NCBI RefSeq assembly: GCF_001427825.1
Contig: NZ_LMGT01000006.1
Location: forward strand, 124,001-188,000
DNA: 64,000 nucleotides
Reading direction: 5' to 3'
Source: Brevundimonas sp. Root608
GTDB lineage: Bacteria; Pseudomonadota; Alphaproteobacteria; Caulobacterales; Caulobacteraceae
The notes under the pieces are model-generated. The model saw nothing but the letters and a program-made list of their open reading frames with translations, did not search any database and was not told where the DNA came from. Shown here piece by piece: positions 33,853 through 42,466 of this stretch. Made by a program: the position numbers and the translations under genes. Within the stretch, counting starts at the first letter, position 1. Every line of letters starts with the position of its first letter.

Positions 33853-35535
33853 TCAGGCGGCGGGAAGCTCGACCCAGAAGACCGCGCCTTCGCCGGGGGT
33901 TGAGGTGACGCCGATGGACCCGCCCTGCAATTCGACCAGGCGCTTGGCCAGGGCCAGGCCGATGCCATGCCCCTCGACCGTCGACCGTTCGAGGCCCAGG
34001 CGGTTGAAGGGTTCGAACAGCTGGGCCTGCTTCTCCGGCGAAAGGCCGGGGCCGCGGTCGCTGACCTCGATCCGGACGCCATCGTAGACCTTGCTGGCGC
34101 GGAACACGACGAGGCCGCCCGCCCCCCCGTATTTGACGGCGTTGGACGCCAGGTTGGCGATCACCTGGGTCAGGCGCTGGGAATCGGCCAAGGCCACCAG
34201 GCCGTCGCCTTCGCTGATCACCTCGAGCCGCACGCCGTTGGCTTCCGGGCGCAGGGCCACCGCCCGCTTCACATCCTCAAGCACACCGGGCACGTCGGTG
34301 GGGCGGAGTTCGACCTTGACCGCGCCGGACTCGGCGCGGGCCACGTCCAGCAGGTCGTGAGCCAGGGTTTCGACCTGGCGCGCCGTCTTGACCAGCATCT
34401 CGGCCATCTCGGCCTGGGTGGCCGTGACCGGTCCCAGTTGCCCGGACTTCCACAGTTCACCGATCCCGATCACGCCGCCGACGGGGCTCTTGATCTCGTG
34501 GGCGACGTTGGCCAGCAGGCGTGACTTGGCCTCCGAGGCCCGCTCGGCGCGAACCTGGCCGGCCTTGGCGCGATCCGACAGCCGGTCGCGCTCCTCCAGC
34601 AGGGCGGCCACGAGCATGATGGGCATGTAGCCGAACAGGATCAGCAACTGGGCCATCATGGCGCGATCGGCGCCTTCGAAGGCGCGGCCGTAGGGACCGA
34701 GGCCGCGCATGGCCGCGCCCACGGCCAGGATCGAGACGATGATCAGCGCCGCCGTGACGCCCAGCATCCGCATGCGGACGGCGATCAGCAACAGAAGCGG
34801 CATGGTGACGAAGCCGATCGGCATCACCTGCGAGAAAACGGTGACGCACAGGGCCGTGAACAGGCCAAGGAGAACGACGGCCTCGATGGCGCGGGCCGGC
34901 GCGCGGAAGCGGACGACCTCGCGCTTCGTGAGGGCCAGGCCGAAGCTCGACAGCACGGCCACGCCGAGCGCGTGGCCGAACCACCAGGTCTGGGCGGAAT
35001 CAAGGAAGCTCGCCCCGTTCATCCACCATAGCATGGCGCTCGCAAACAGCGCGGCCGGCAGCGGCCCCACGACGGCCGCGCTGAGGAGGAATCGGCAGGC
35101 CCCCTCGACGGACGCCAGATTCAGGGTCGGCGCGAACCGGCGGGCCAGCAGGACGGGGATGTAGATGTCCAGCATGTTGGCGACGGTGAACATCGCCGTC
35201 AGCTCGGCCGAATTCCCGGCCAGCAGTTCGCCGGCCGCTATGCCCATGGCGATCAGCGCGCCGAAGGACAGATCGTACAACGGCCCCCGCGAGGTGCGGA
35301 GCCAGACCGCGACGGCCAGACCGCCCGCGCCCCAGAGGGCGGCGACGACGCCCGCCGAGCGGGCGAAGGTGAGAGCCAGGACGACCAGCACCATGACCGC
35401 CATCGCCGTGAACACCGGCGCAAGAGGCTGGCCGATCCCGCTCGCGGGCCGCGGTATGGCCCGGGCGCGCGGCGCCGGCGACGCGGTGACGCCGACGGCG
35501 GGCTCCAAGGGGTCGAGCGCGCGGCTCATCGGCAT
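33853..35535 (-). CDS. Membrane sensor histidine kinase (MASE1-like input)
   Basis: The protein has 560 residues from ATG 35535, where AGGA is well placed; ATG 35571 would add 12 residues. About eight membrane helices (roughly residues 35-320) look like the MASE1 type of integral sensor. HisKA follows, with the phospho-acceptor in ANVAHEIKSPVGG. HATPase has the N-box NLASNAVKYGG and G-boxes GPGLSP and GHGIGLALAK. No response regulator is adjacent, so its partner is encoded elsewhere. The signal is unknown. Confidence 0.87.
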   Translation of the reverse strand: MPMSRALDPLEPAVGVTASPAPRARAIPRPASGIGQPLAPVFTAMAVMVLVVLALTFARSAGVVAALWGAGGLAVAVWLRTSRGPLYDLSFGALIAMGIAAGELLAGNSAELTAMFTVANMLDIYIPVLLARRFAPTLNLASVEGACRFLLSAAVVGPLPAALFASAMLWWMNGASFLDSAQTWWFGHALGVAVLSSFGLALTKREVVRFRAPARAIEAVVLLGLFTALCVTVFSQVMPIGFVTMPLLLLIAVRMRMLGVTAALIIVSILAVGAAMRGLGPYGRAFEGADRAMMAQLLILFGYMPIMLVAALLEERDRLSDRAKAGQVRAERASEAKSRLLANVAHEIKSPVGGVIGIGELWKSGQLGPVTATQAEMAEMLVKTARQVETLAHDLLDVARAESGAVKVELRPTDVPGVLEDVKRAVALRPEANGVRLEVISEGDGLVALADSQRLTQVIANLASNAVKYGGAGGLVVFRASKVYDGVRIEVSDRGPGLSPEKQAQLFEPFNRLGLERSTVEGHGIGLALAKRLVELQGGSIGVTSTPGEGAVFWVELPAA

Positions 35536-35601
35536 GTTGGGTCCTGGAACGAAGGCGTGGTCTCGTTCCATAGGCCCGCGCTTCCTAATATCCCCTGAAG
35601 G

Positions 35602-36261
35602 TCAGGCGTGTGACGCCAACGCCGCCGTCAGTTCGGATACGGCGGCCGCCGGGCCGTCCGGATGAGTCCAGACCGCCGAACTGACCGCCACGAAGTCGGC
35701 GCCGGCGCTGGCCAGTTGACCCGCGGTCGCCGCGGTGATTCCGCCGATGGCGACGCAGGGAATCTCGACCGTCTCCTGCCAGATGGTCAGGATTTCGGGG
35801 TCGGGGCGATGGACCGTCTCCTTTGTGGTCGTCGGGAAGAAGGCGCCGAAGGCGACATAGTCCGCCCCCGCCTCGGCCGCGTCCATCGCCATCTCGCGGC
35901 TGTCATGGCAGGTCACGCCGATCATGGCGTCGCGACCCATGATCCGCCGCGCCTCGGCCACGGAGGCGTCGTCCTGGCCCACATGGACGCCATCGCAACC
36001 AGAGCGGGCCGCGAGGTCGGGCCGGTCGTTCAGGATCACGGCGACCCCGCGCGCCTGGGCGATCGGCCTGAGCGCGGCCACGGCCGCGAGGACGGCGGCG
36101 TCGTCCGCGTCCTTGAGCCGGATCTGCAGCGCCGCGACGCCCCCGGCGTCCAGCGCCGCCTCAAGCGCGCGGGCGAAGGCGCCGAGGTCGGGCAAGGCGG
36201 GCGGGGTGATCAAATAGAGCTGACACGGCGGAGGGCTGGGAACGACGGGGATCCTGGACAT
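35602..36261 (-). CDS. thiE: Thiamine phosphate synthase
   Basis: The protein has 219 residues from ATG 36261. [30 protein letters not shown] and [16 protein letters not shown] line the TIM-barrel active site, and [14 protein letters not shown] ends it. The enzyme joins the pyrimidine and thiazole units to give thiamine phosphate in the cytoplasm. It stands alone, without other thi genes. No thiamine riboswitch was recognised upstream. Confidence 0.92.
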   Translation of the reverse strand: MSRIPVVPSPPPCQLYLITPPALPDLGAFARALEAALDAGGVAALQIRLKDADDAAVLAAVAALRPIAQARGVAVILNDRPDLAARSGCDGVHVGQDDASVAEARRIMGRDAMIGVTCHDSREMAMDAAEAGADYVAFGAFFPTTTKETVHRPDPEILTIWQETVEIPCVAIGGITAATAGQLASAGADFVAVSSAVWTHPDGPAAAVSELTAALASHA

Positions 36262-36343
36262 GGGCGCGAAGTGCGACGGGCGCGCGCCTGCGTCAACTCC
36301 GCCCCTGCGAACGACTTGCATTCGCCATGATTGGTCTGTTAAG

Positions 36344-36358
36344 AAGAACCATTCGCAA
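36344..36358. promoter_or_regulatory. Candidate iron-responsive operator upstream of bfd
   Basis: AAGAACCATTCGCAA lies 22 bp before the bfd GTG. It matches 12 of 15 bases of AAGATTCATTCGCAT found upstream of bfr. I suggest a Fur- or Irr-type site; the resemblance to a known consensus is only partial. Confidence 0.4.
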
Positions 36359-36379
36359 CAAGCCTTTCAGGTTCGGTTC

Positions 36380-36565
36380 GTGTACGTCTGCAACTGCAAC
36401 GGCCTTCGCAAACGGGATGTCGCCGCCGCCATTGAGGCCGGCGCCACGCGGCCGCGCGATGTCTTCGCCCGCAACCAGTGCGCGGTCCAGTGCGCTCGAT
36501 GCGTCTGCGAAATGCGCGAAATGATCCAGGACAGCCGCGAAACCTTCGCCATGGCGGCCGAATAG
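36380..36565 (+). CDS. bfd: Bacterioferritin-associated ferredoxin
   Basis: The protein has 61 residues from GTG 36380. Cysteines in VYVCNCNGLR and in QCARCVCEM supply the Cys-x-Cys and Cys-x2-Cys ligands of the [2Fe-2S] cluster. Bfd docks on bacterioferritin and passes electrons to its heme, so that stored iron is released as ferrous ion. The gene precedes bfr, with a matching motif upstream of each. The longer open frame to the left is unlikely to be translated. Confidence 0.9.
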   Translation: MYVCNCNGLRKRDVAAAIEAGATRPRDVFARNQCAVQCARCVCEMREMIQDSRETFAMAAE

Positions 36566-36583
36566 GCCCCGCCTCCTCCAAGG

Positions 36584-36598
36584 AAGATTCATTCGCAT
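36584..36598. promoter_or_regulatory. Candidate iron-responsive operator upstream of bfr
   Basis: AAGATTCATTCGCAT is the partner of the motif ahead of bfd. It lies 126 bp before the bfr start, so bfr may have its own promoter. Downstream in the same gap, TGTTC and GAACA form a short inverted repeat near 36617-36632. Confidence 0.4.
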
Positions 36599-36723
36599 TT
36601 TCAATGTCGTGAAAAGTGTTCGCAGGTGAACACAGGGCGTGTTTGCGTGTTAAAACAGGCGCTCGCAGCCGGTGATTCACGACGGTCGGGCTGACCGACG
36701 CGCCGCTGTCAGGAATGACGACA

Positions 36724-37224
36724 ATGAAGGGCGATCCCGCGATCATCCGCACGCTCAACGCGGTTCTCACCAACGAGCTGACGGCGGTGAACCAGTATTT
36801 CCTGCACGCGCGGATGTTCGAGAGCTGGGGCCTGAAGCATCTCGGCCAGGTCATCTACGACGAGTCGATCGGCGAGATGAAACACGCCGACAAGCTGATC
36901 AAGCGGGTGCTGTTCCTCGACGGCCTGCCGAACCTGCAGGACCTGCACAAACTGAAGATCGGCGAGAACGTCTTCGAATGCCTCGGCGCCGACCTGTCGC
37001 TGGAGCTGGGCGGGCGGGACACGCTGCTGGCGGGCATCGCCCAGTGCGAGGCGGCGTCGGACTACATCAGCCGCCAGATCCTGACCGAAATCCTCGCCGA
37101 CACCGAGGAGCACATCGACTTCCTCGAGGCGCAGCACAAGCTGATCGAACAGCTGGGCGAGCAGAACTATCTGCAGTCGGCCATGACCGAGATCGCGCCG
37201 GACCGCTCGGCGACCGGCAATTGA
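36724..37224 (+). CDS. bfr: Bacterioferritin
   Basis: The protein has 166 residues. NELTAVNQYFLHARMFESWG and YDESIGEMKHADKLI hold the ferroxidase glutamates and histidine, and the Met in EMKHAD is the intersubunit heme ligand. AQ-type NYLQSAM near the end is as in E. coli Bfr. The protein forms a 24-subunit iron-storage shell. I chose ATG 36724 (MKGDP start as in E. coli), because AGGA is 9 nt ahead; ATG 36715 is too close to it. Confidence 0.95.
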   Translation: MKGDPAIIRTLNAVLTNELTAVNQYFLHARMFESWGLKHLGQVIYDESIGEMKHADKLIKRVLFLDGLPNLQDLHKLKIGENVFECLGADLSLELGGRDTLLAGIAQCEAASDYISRQILTEILADTEEHIDFLEAQHKLIEQLGEQNYLQSAMTEIAPDRSATGN

Positions 37225-37225
37225 T

Positions 37226-37954
37226 CTAGAGCACCTCGCGCCGGGCCAGATGGGCGACGGCGAGGGCCAGCACGATCAGACCCAGACCGCAGCCGAGACC
37301 CAGGGCCGTGTTCACACGCCAGGCCTGGGTCGAGACCAGCATGTTGACCGGCATCTGCCAGGGGAAGAAGACGCCCGCCTTCGCCGAGGTGGCGACGACG
37401 GAGAAGAAGGTCCCGCCGATGCCGACCACCAGGGCCGGCACGAAGCTGGAGAACCGCAGGGCGATCCACAGCTGGATGGCGACCATCAGGATGGCGGCCA
37501 GGAAGACCTTGCCCATGGTCGAGGCGTAGAGGGCGATGTCCAGCGTCCCGCTCGGCGTCAGGTTCGGCTTGATCGCCGTCGCCAGCATCACCGCACCCCA
37601 GGTCATCATCAGAGTGGCGGCGCTCATGAAGGCGACCACCGCCAGCACCATCACCGCCTTGGCCGCATAGAGCCTCCAGCGCGGCAGCGGAAGGCTGCGC
37701 AGATGATCCCACGACTTCGGCCCGTGCTCCATGTGGGCGACGAGCGCCGTCAGGGCCGTCACGCTCATGGGCAGCATGAAATAGGACCAGATGCCGATCC
37801 CGCTGACCATCCACATCTCCCACGGCATGGGCGTCTTGCCGCGCAGCAGGTTGAAGAAGGTGAAGATGGCGATCAGCGACGGCGCGGCCACGGCCAGCAG
37901 GGCGGCCAGCGACCGGTTCAGCTTGCGGATTTCCACGGACAGGACGGCGAGCAT
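37226..37954 (-). CDS. ABC-2-type transporter permease
   Basis: The protein has 242 residues with six predicted membrane helices. It starts MLAVLSVEIRKLNRSLAALL and contains MVSGIGIWSYFMLPM, which is typical of the small permeases linked to lantibiotic-immunity-type ABC exporters. It overlaps the ATPase stop by one base and must work with it. Substrate unknown. The gene ends one base from the bfr stop, convergent. Confidence 0.8.
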   Translation of the reverse strand: MLAVLSVEIRKLNRSLAALLAVAAPSLIAIFTFFNLLRGKTPMPWEMWMVSGIGIWSYFMLPMSVTALTALVAHMEHGPKSWDHLRSLPLPRWRLYAAKAVMVLAVVAFMSAATLMMTWGAVMLATAIKPNLTPSGTLDIALYASTMGKVFLAAILMVAIQLWIALRFSSFVPALVVGIGGTFFSVVATSAKAGVFFPWQMPVNMLVSTQAWRVNTALGLGCGLGLIVLALAVAHLARREVL

Positions 37955-38898
37955 CAGACGAACTCCGGCTGGGGTGCGGGGATGACGGTGGAGGCGGACG
38001 CCTGGCGATAGATGCCCTCCAGCGACCGGGCCCGGGCGCCGATGGCGAAGACGGCGACCCCGGCCTCCACGAGGGCGCGGTTCATGGCTGAAACCGCGCC
38101 GTCCGGATCGTCTCCGGGATTGAGCCGCGCGGTCAGGCCGTCGTCGGCCAAGGACAGCGCCAGGTCGAACGGCCTGAGCACGGCCGAGGCGCGACCCGCA
38201 TCATCCACCCGCAACGCGATCTCCGTCGCGAGGTCCGCCTTGATCCGCGCCAGCTCTCCCTCCAGCACCAGCCGGCCTTCATGGACGATGCCGACATGGG
38301 TGGCGATCTGCTCGATCTCGCCGAGCAGATGGCTGGACAACAGGACGGTGGCGCCGGTCCGCGCGGGCAGGTCCTTGAGGAAGCGGCGCATGTCGGCGAT
38401 GCCGTCGGGGTCCAGGCCGTTGGTCGGTTCGTCGAGGACCAGCACCGGCGGCGCGCCCAGCATGGCGCGGGCCAGACCCAGCCGCTGGCGCATGCCCAGC
38501 GAATAGTCCGACACCCGGCGGCGGCCGTGCTCCGACATCTCGACCACCTCGAGCACGCGCTCGATCTCGGCTGCGGGCAGCCCCAGCAGGGTGCGGGTCA
38601 GGTCGAGGTTCTGACGTCCCGTCAGATTGGCGTAGAAACCGTGCGCCTCCAGCAGGGCCCCGACCTTGCGCGCTGCGCCGATGCGGTCGCGGGCGACGTC
38701 GATCCCGGCGATCCGCGCCGAGCCCGAGCTCGGGCGGATCAGGCCCAGCAGCATCTTCAGCGTCGTCGTCTTGCCCGCGCCATTGCGCCCGAGAAAGCCG
38801 TAGACGGCGCGGTCCGGCACGGTCATCGACACCGCGTCGACGGCTCGATGCGAACCGAAGCAGCGGCTCAGGGCTTCGGTTTCGATGGCGGCTGTCAT
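37954..38898 (-). CDS. ABC transporter ATP-binding protein
   Basis: The protein has 314 residues. Walker A GRNGAGKTT is at 37-45. The signature is SLGMRQRLGLARAM, with Walker B and D-loop VLVLDEPTNGLDPDG. A C-terminal 90-residue domain, as in drug and bacteriocin exporters (CcmA/DrrA type), follows. The start region faces a DUF2975/XRE pair across a 104-bp gap holding two copies of a 19-bp motif, so both sides may be co-regulated. Confidence 0.88.
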   Translation of the reverse strand: MTAAIETEALSRCFGSHRAVDAVSMTVPDRAVYGFLGRNGAGKTTTLKMLLGLIRPSSGSARIAGIDVARDRIGAARKVGALLEAHGFYANLTGRQNLDLTRTLLGLPAAEIERVLEVVEMSEHGRRRVSDYSLGMRQRLGLARAMLGAPPVLVLDEPTNGLDPDGIADMRRFLKDLPARTGATVLLSSHLLGEIEQIATHVGIVHEGRLVLEGELARIKADLATEIALRVDDAGRASAVLRPFDLALSLADDGLTARLNPGDDPDGAVSAMNRALVEAGVAVFAIGARARSLEGIYRQASASTVIPAPQPEFV

Positions 38899-38917
38899 GA
38901 CGGCGGCGCTCGCGTTC

Positions 38918-38970
38918 GTTTAAGTGCGATATAAAGTTGCGAACCTTGCGTCTTTAAGTCAAGATTAAAG
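38918..38970. promoter_or_regulatory. Two 19-bp motif copies between the ABC and DUF2975/XRE units
   Basis: GTTTAAGTGCGATATAAAG (38918-38936) and CTTTAAGTCAAGATTAAAG (38952-38970) share the frame TTTAAGT...TAAAG. They start 34 bp apart. The second is a perfect 6-bp inverted repeat with a 7-nt centre, and also fits TTAA-N7-TTAA. I favour operators for the small XRE protein; CtrA is an alternative for the second copy. Confidence 0.5.
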
Positions 38971-39002
38971 AGCAGACATGATTCCACGCCCGGGAGCGCC
39001 GC

Positions 39003-39503
39003 GTGAGCCAGACCGATCTCGTCCGTTTTCGTCGTATGTGCGGCCAGTTCCGCTGGCTGGCTGTCTTCATGGTCGTCACCGTGGGAGGCGGGCTGCTGCT
39101 GACCTGGGTCGGCGCGCCGCTGATCTTCTGGCTGCGCGAGGGCCGCGCGCCTCTGCAGGCCAGCACGATCGCCGGCCTGATCTGGTTCAGCCCGACGGCC
39201 TTCTATCTGTTCGGCGTCTGGTCGATCGGATCGGCCATGGGCCAGCTGGCGAGGGGACGGCTGATCCAGCCGACCCTGTCCTCGGCCCTGCGGCGGGTGG
39301 GACTGTCGCTGGGACTGGGCGGCGTGCTGAGCGTATTCGTGGTGTCCAACCTCGTCCGGCTGGTCGAAAACGGGCGCGGCGGCTTCCTGCACTTTGACGT
39401 GGCGGGGATGACGCTGGGGATGATCGGCGGGGCGTTGTTCCTGCTGGGCCGGGTGGTCGATCAGGCCGGCCGGATGCAGGCCGAGCTGGACGAGATGATC
39501 TGA
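39003..39503 (+). CDS. DUF2975 family membrane protein
   Basis: The protein has 166 residues from GTG 39003, with GGGAG ahead. Four membrane helices are seen, near 18-40, 53-75, 93-117 and 130-150. A DUF2975 protein directly followed by a short XRE regulator is a common pair in many phyla. The last base of the stop is the first base of the XRE start. Biochemical role unknown; perhaps a membrane partner of the regulator. Confidence 0.78.
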   Translation: MSQTDLVRFRRMCGQFRWLAVFMVVTVGGGLLLTWVGAPLIFWLREGRAPLQASTIAGLIWFSPTAFYLFGVWSIGSAMGQLARGRLIQPTLSSALRRVGLSLGLGGVLSVFVVSNLVRLVENGRGGFLHFDVAGMTLGMIGGALFLLGRVVDQAGRMQAELDEMI

Positions 39504-39745
39504 TGCCCGTCCGCGTGACCCTCGACGCCCTGATCGTGAAGAAGGGCCTGAAGGCGCGCGACCTCGCGGCCGAGGTCGGCCTGAGCGAGACCCAGCTGTC
39601 ACTGTTCCGATCGGGCAAGGTGAAGGGCATCCGCTTCCGCACCCTGGCGCGGCTGTGCGCGGCGCTGGACTGCAGGCCGGGCGACCTGCTGGACTACGGC
39701 TTCGATCCCGCCGATCTGGCCCCGGTCGAGGACGACGAGGTCTGA
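39503..39745 (+). CDS. Small XRE/Cro-family regulator (YozG-like)
   Basis: The protein has 80 residues, a single helix-turn-helix: VKKGLKARDLAAEVGLSETQ, then SGKVKGIRFRTLARLCAALD. CRPGDLLDYG is the usual ending of this class. It is coupled to DUF2975 through overlapping stop and start. Likely targets are its own operon and the divergent ABC genes, where the paired motif lies. Confidence 0.88.
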   Translation: MPVRVTLDALIVKKGLKARDLAAEVGLSETQLSLFRSGKVKGIRFRTLARLCAALDCRPGDLLDYGFDPADLAPVEDDEV

Positions 39746-39799
39746 CGGAACCGCCGCCCTCGCCCGCCATTGTCTGTCCGCAGACCGGGAGAGCCACGC

Positions 39800-40348
39800 G
39801 TGAACGACATCGACGACATCCTTGACGACGCGCGCGACGCCGCCGGCGACTTCCTCAACGCCAACGAGCGCGACATCGGCCATGTCATCCTGGGCGTGGC
39901 TGTGACCGTCGGCTTCGCCCTCGGCGCCACCCTGCTGGCGCGGACCACGATCCGGCCCCGGCCGATACATCTGGCGGACGACGACGCGCCGATCACCGAG
40001 CGTCCGCGCGGGCCGCTGAGCCTGATCCTGCCCGCCGTCTTCTCGGTCACCACCTTGTCGGCGGTGCGCGTCTGGAACGCCCCTGCCCGGCCCGAGCGCA
40101 CCACGGCCATGGGCCTGTGGGCCGCGGCACAGGCGCTGAACGCGGTGTGGATCGCCATGCGGCCCGCCAGCCGCGGCCTGCAGATCGCCGCCGCCATGTC
40201 GTCCGCCGGCCTCGCCGCCGCCTTCGCCCACGAGGCGCGCAAGCTGGACAATCGCGCCGGCAAGCTGGCCGCCCCCAGCGGCGGCTCGGTGCATCTTGCC
40301 AATCTGGTTCAGGGAAAGTCGCGGGACCAGGCGCCGACGGTTCACTGA
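39800..40348 (+). CDS. TspO/MBR-related membrane protein (divergent)
   Basis: The protein has 182 residues from GTG 39800, with GGAGAG ahead; TTG 39770 would add ten residues. The stretch RVWNAPARPERTTAMGLWAA followed by ALNAVW matches the TspO core. About five hydrophobic segments are present. Usual TspO is about 150-160 residues; here there is an acidic N-terminal extension of roughly 30 residues. TspO binds tetrapyrroles and cholesterol-like ligands. Similarity is limited, so treat as family-level only. Confidence 0.55.
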   Translation: MNDIDDILDDARDAAGDFLNANERDIGHVILGVAVTVGFALGATLLARTTIRPRPIHLADDDAPITERPRGPLSLILPAVFSVTTLSAVRVWNAPARPERTTAMGLWAAAQALNAVWIAMRPASRGLQIAAAMSSAGLAAAFAHEARKLDNRAGKLAAPSGGSVHLANLVQGKSRDQAPTVH

Positions 40349-40439
40349 CCCGCGCCTTGCCGGATCACGCCGCATCCTCTAGGGACTGCGCCCGTTCGCG
40401 CGCGCCACGGGGCTGCGCCCAATCCCTTCCGAGAACCCG

Positions 40440-41006
40440 ATGAAGATCAACGGCAACAACATCAAGCCCGGCATGGTCCTTGAGCACAACAAGGGCCTGT
40501 GGGTCGTGACCAAGGCCAGCCACGTCAAACCGGGCAAGGGCGGCGCCTTCGCCAACATCGAGGCCAAGAACCTCGAAACCGGCAACAAGCTGAGCGAACG
40601 CTTCCGGTCGGAAGACAAGGTCGAGCGCGTCACGCTGGAACAGAAGGACTTCTCGTTCCTGTACGAGCAGGGCGACGCCCTGGTCTTCATGGACGACGCC
40701 ACCTACGAGCAGACCGAACTCCAGAAGGACTGGGTCGGCGAGGACCGCGTCGCCTATCTGCAGGACGGCATGAAGGTCGTCATCGAAATGCACGAGGAAC
40801 GGCCCATCGGCCTGACCCTGCCCGACCAGGTCACTCTGGAAGTCGTCGAGACCGAGCCCACCGTGAAGGGCCAGACCGCCTCCTCCTCCTACAAGCCCGC
40901 CATCGCCAACAACGGCGTGCGCATCATGATCCCGCCGTACATGGGCGTCGGCGAACGCATCGTCGTCGACACCACGACCGGCGAATACGTCCGCCGCGCC
41001 GAATAG
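40440..41006 (+). CDS. efp: Elongation factor P
   Basis: The protein has 188 residues. It has three beta-barrel domains. The conserved loop KPGKGGAF near residues 30-38 holds the position that is lysylated, rhamnosylated or otherwise modified in different bacteria. C-terminal [20 protein letters not shown] is standard. It relieves ribosome stalling at polyproline. I see no epmA, epmB or earP in the window. Several proteins here have proline runs that would need it. Confidence 0.97.
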   Translation: MKINGNNIKPGMVLEHNKGLWVVTKASHVKPGKGGAFANIEAKNLETGNKLSERFRSEDKVERVTLEQKDFSFLYEQGDALVFMDDATYEQTELQKDWVGEDRVAYLQDGMKVVIEMHEERPIGLTLPDQVTLEVVETEPTVKGQTASSSYKPAIANNGVRIMIPPYMGVGERIVVDTTTGEYVRRAE

Positions 41007-41110
41007 GCCCGACCGACGCCGCGACCCGGAGGCGCGATCCTGCGCCTCCATGACCTTCTCCGACTGTCCGGGCTGTCGCCTTTGAAGGACCTTCGGACCA
41101 GGAGATCCCC

Positions 41111-41914
41111 ATGGCCCTCGCCTCAGCCCTCGTTTCCGTGATGATCGACGCGGTCCGCAAGACCGCCCGGCCGATGCTGCGCGACTTCGGCGAGGTCGCC
41201 CAGTTGCAGGTGTCGCGCAAGGGACCCGGCGACTTCGTCACCGCCGCCGACATCCGCGCCGAGGACACCCTGTACGAACTGCTGATGAAGGCCCGCCCGG
41301 GTTACGGCTTCCTGGGCGAGGAGCGCGGCATGATGGAGGGGACCGACAAGTCCCACATGTGGATCGTCGACCCGATCGACGGCACGACCAACTTCATGCA
41401 CGCCATGCCCCATTTCGCCATCACCGTGGGGCTGCAGCGCACCGCGCCGGACGGAGCGTCCGAGATCGTCGCGGGCGTGACCTACAATCCGGTGATGAAC
41501 GAGCTGTTCTGGGCCGAGAAGGGCAAGGGCTGCTATCTCAATGACACGCGCATCCGCGTCGCCGGACGCCGCGACCTGTCGGAAAGCCTGATCGCCACCG
41601 GCCTGCCCTTCATCGGCAAGACGGGCCATGCCCAGGCCATCAAGGACATCCACGCCATTGGCCAGCGCGTCGCCGGCATCCGCCGTCTGGGCTCGGCGGC
41701 GCTGGACTTCGCCTGGGTCGCGGCGGGACGGTACGACGCCTATTATGAGCGCAACCTGCAGCCATGGGACGTGGCGGCGGGCATATTGTTCGTCACCGAG
41801 GCGGGGGGGATTGTGACCACCATCGACGGCGAGGGCCGGCCGGAAACGGGCGGGCAGATCCTGGCCACGAACTCGGAGCTGCATCCGCAGTTGCTGAAGG
41901 TGTTGCGGGGGTAG
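41111..41914 (+). CDS. suhB: Inositol monophosphatase family protein (SuhB-like)
   Basis: The protein has 267 residues. E70 in FLGEER, WIVDPIDGTTNF at 84-95 and the C-terminal PWDVAAGILFVTEAGG supply the metal and substrate ligands of the family. It would hydrolyse inositol phosphates or related sugar phosphates in the cytoplasm. Some alphaproteobacterial members act on CysQ- or histidinol-phosphate-type substrates, so the name is by family. Confidence 0.88.
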   Translation: MALASALVSVMIDAVRKTARPMLRDFGEVAQLQVSRKGPGDFVTAADIRAEDTLYELLMKARPGYGFLGEERGMMEGTDKSHMWIVDPIDGTTNFMHAMPHFAITVGLQRTAPDGASEIVAGVTYNPVMNELFWAEKGKGCYLNDTRIRVAGRRDLSESLIATGLPFIGKTGHAQAIKDIHAIGQRVAGIRRLGSAALDFAWVAAGRYDAYYERNLQPWDVAAGILFVTEAGGIVTTIDGEGRPETGGQILATNSELHPQLLKVLRG

Positions 41915-41934
41915 CCCCCCTTCGCGCGCCCCCA

Positions 41935-42071
41935 ATCCGCTCATCCCCGCGAAAGCGGGGCCCCCGTTCTTTGGGCGGTTCAGCGGTTCCAGTGAGCCGG
42001 GAACGCTCGTCCACGAACGCCGGCGTAGCTGGAAAGGACCGGGTCCCCGCTTTCGCGGGGATGAGCGGAAT
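41935..42071. repeat. 137-bp paired inverted-repeat element with different arms, copy 3
   Basis: Left arm 41935-41966 and right arm 42036-42071 are inverted copies containing CGCTCATCCCCGCGAAAGC. Each arm has its own hairpin, CCCCGC-GAAA-GCGGGG. Total length equals copy 1 at 3863-3999, though the arm sequence belongs to another family. It follows the stop of the phosphatase gene by 20 bp. Confidence 0.8.
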
Positions 42072-42466
42072 TTTGAAATTCTGGACCGCCGTCCAAGGGC
42101 AGAGAGTCCCGGAGTCCCGCGAAAAAATGCGGGACGGCGATTCCTGTGGATCAGGCCGTGCCTGCGAAGGACGGTTGACCCGCCCCTGGGCAGCGGAGCC
42201 GACGTGTTCAACACTGTCAAAGACCAGGCCCGGCGGGCATTTGGCTATTATGCACGGGCCTGCGTCAGAAACGGTCGCAGGCCGGTTTTCGGCGAGCCGG
42301 CGTCTGTCAGACGGGGCGGAAGTCGCGGATTCCTGTCCCCGAAAGGGCGGGTCGGAGGGGGCGAGAGTCTCCATGTCGAGAGGCGCTGTGGTTCCCCTAA
42401 AAGGGGCGGCGCGCGATTCACAATATCTCAAGTTGCCTCGGACATTGCTTCATCCTGGGAGGCCTG
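42072..42466. other. 395-bp gap before the hybrid kinase, no gene recognised
   Basis: I see no convincing coding sequence. It holds a CCCC-TAAA-AGGGG-type small hairpin near 42396-42408 and C/G-rich runs that look like worn-down repeat sequence. GGGAGG just before 42467 serves the next gene. Short open frames here lack start signals and family resemblance. Confidence 0.5.

Noticed and set aside
38954-38968. TTAA-N7-TTAA as a sure CtrA site
   Set aside because: A second, similar 19-bp motif nearby lacks the CtrA spacing, and the adjacent XRE gene gives a simpler explanation; kept only as an alternative.
41793-42431. A 212-codon minus-strand frame through the phosphatase end and the repeat element
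   Set aside because: Most of it is translated inverted repeat; typical repeat-derived peptide and no ribosome site.
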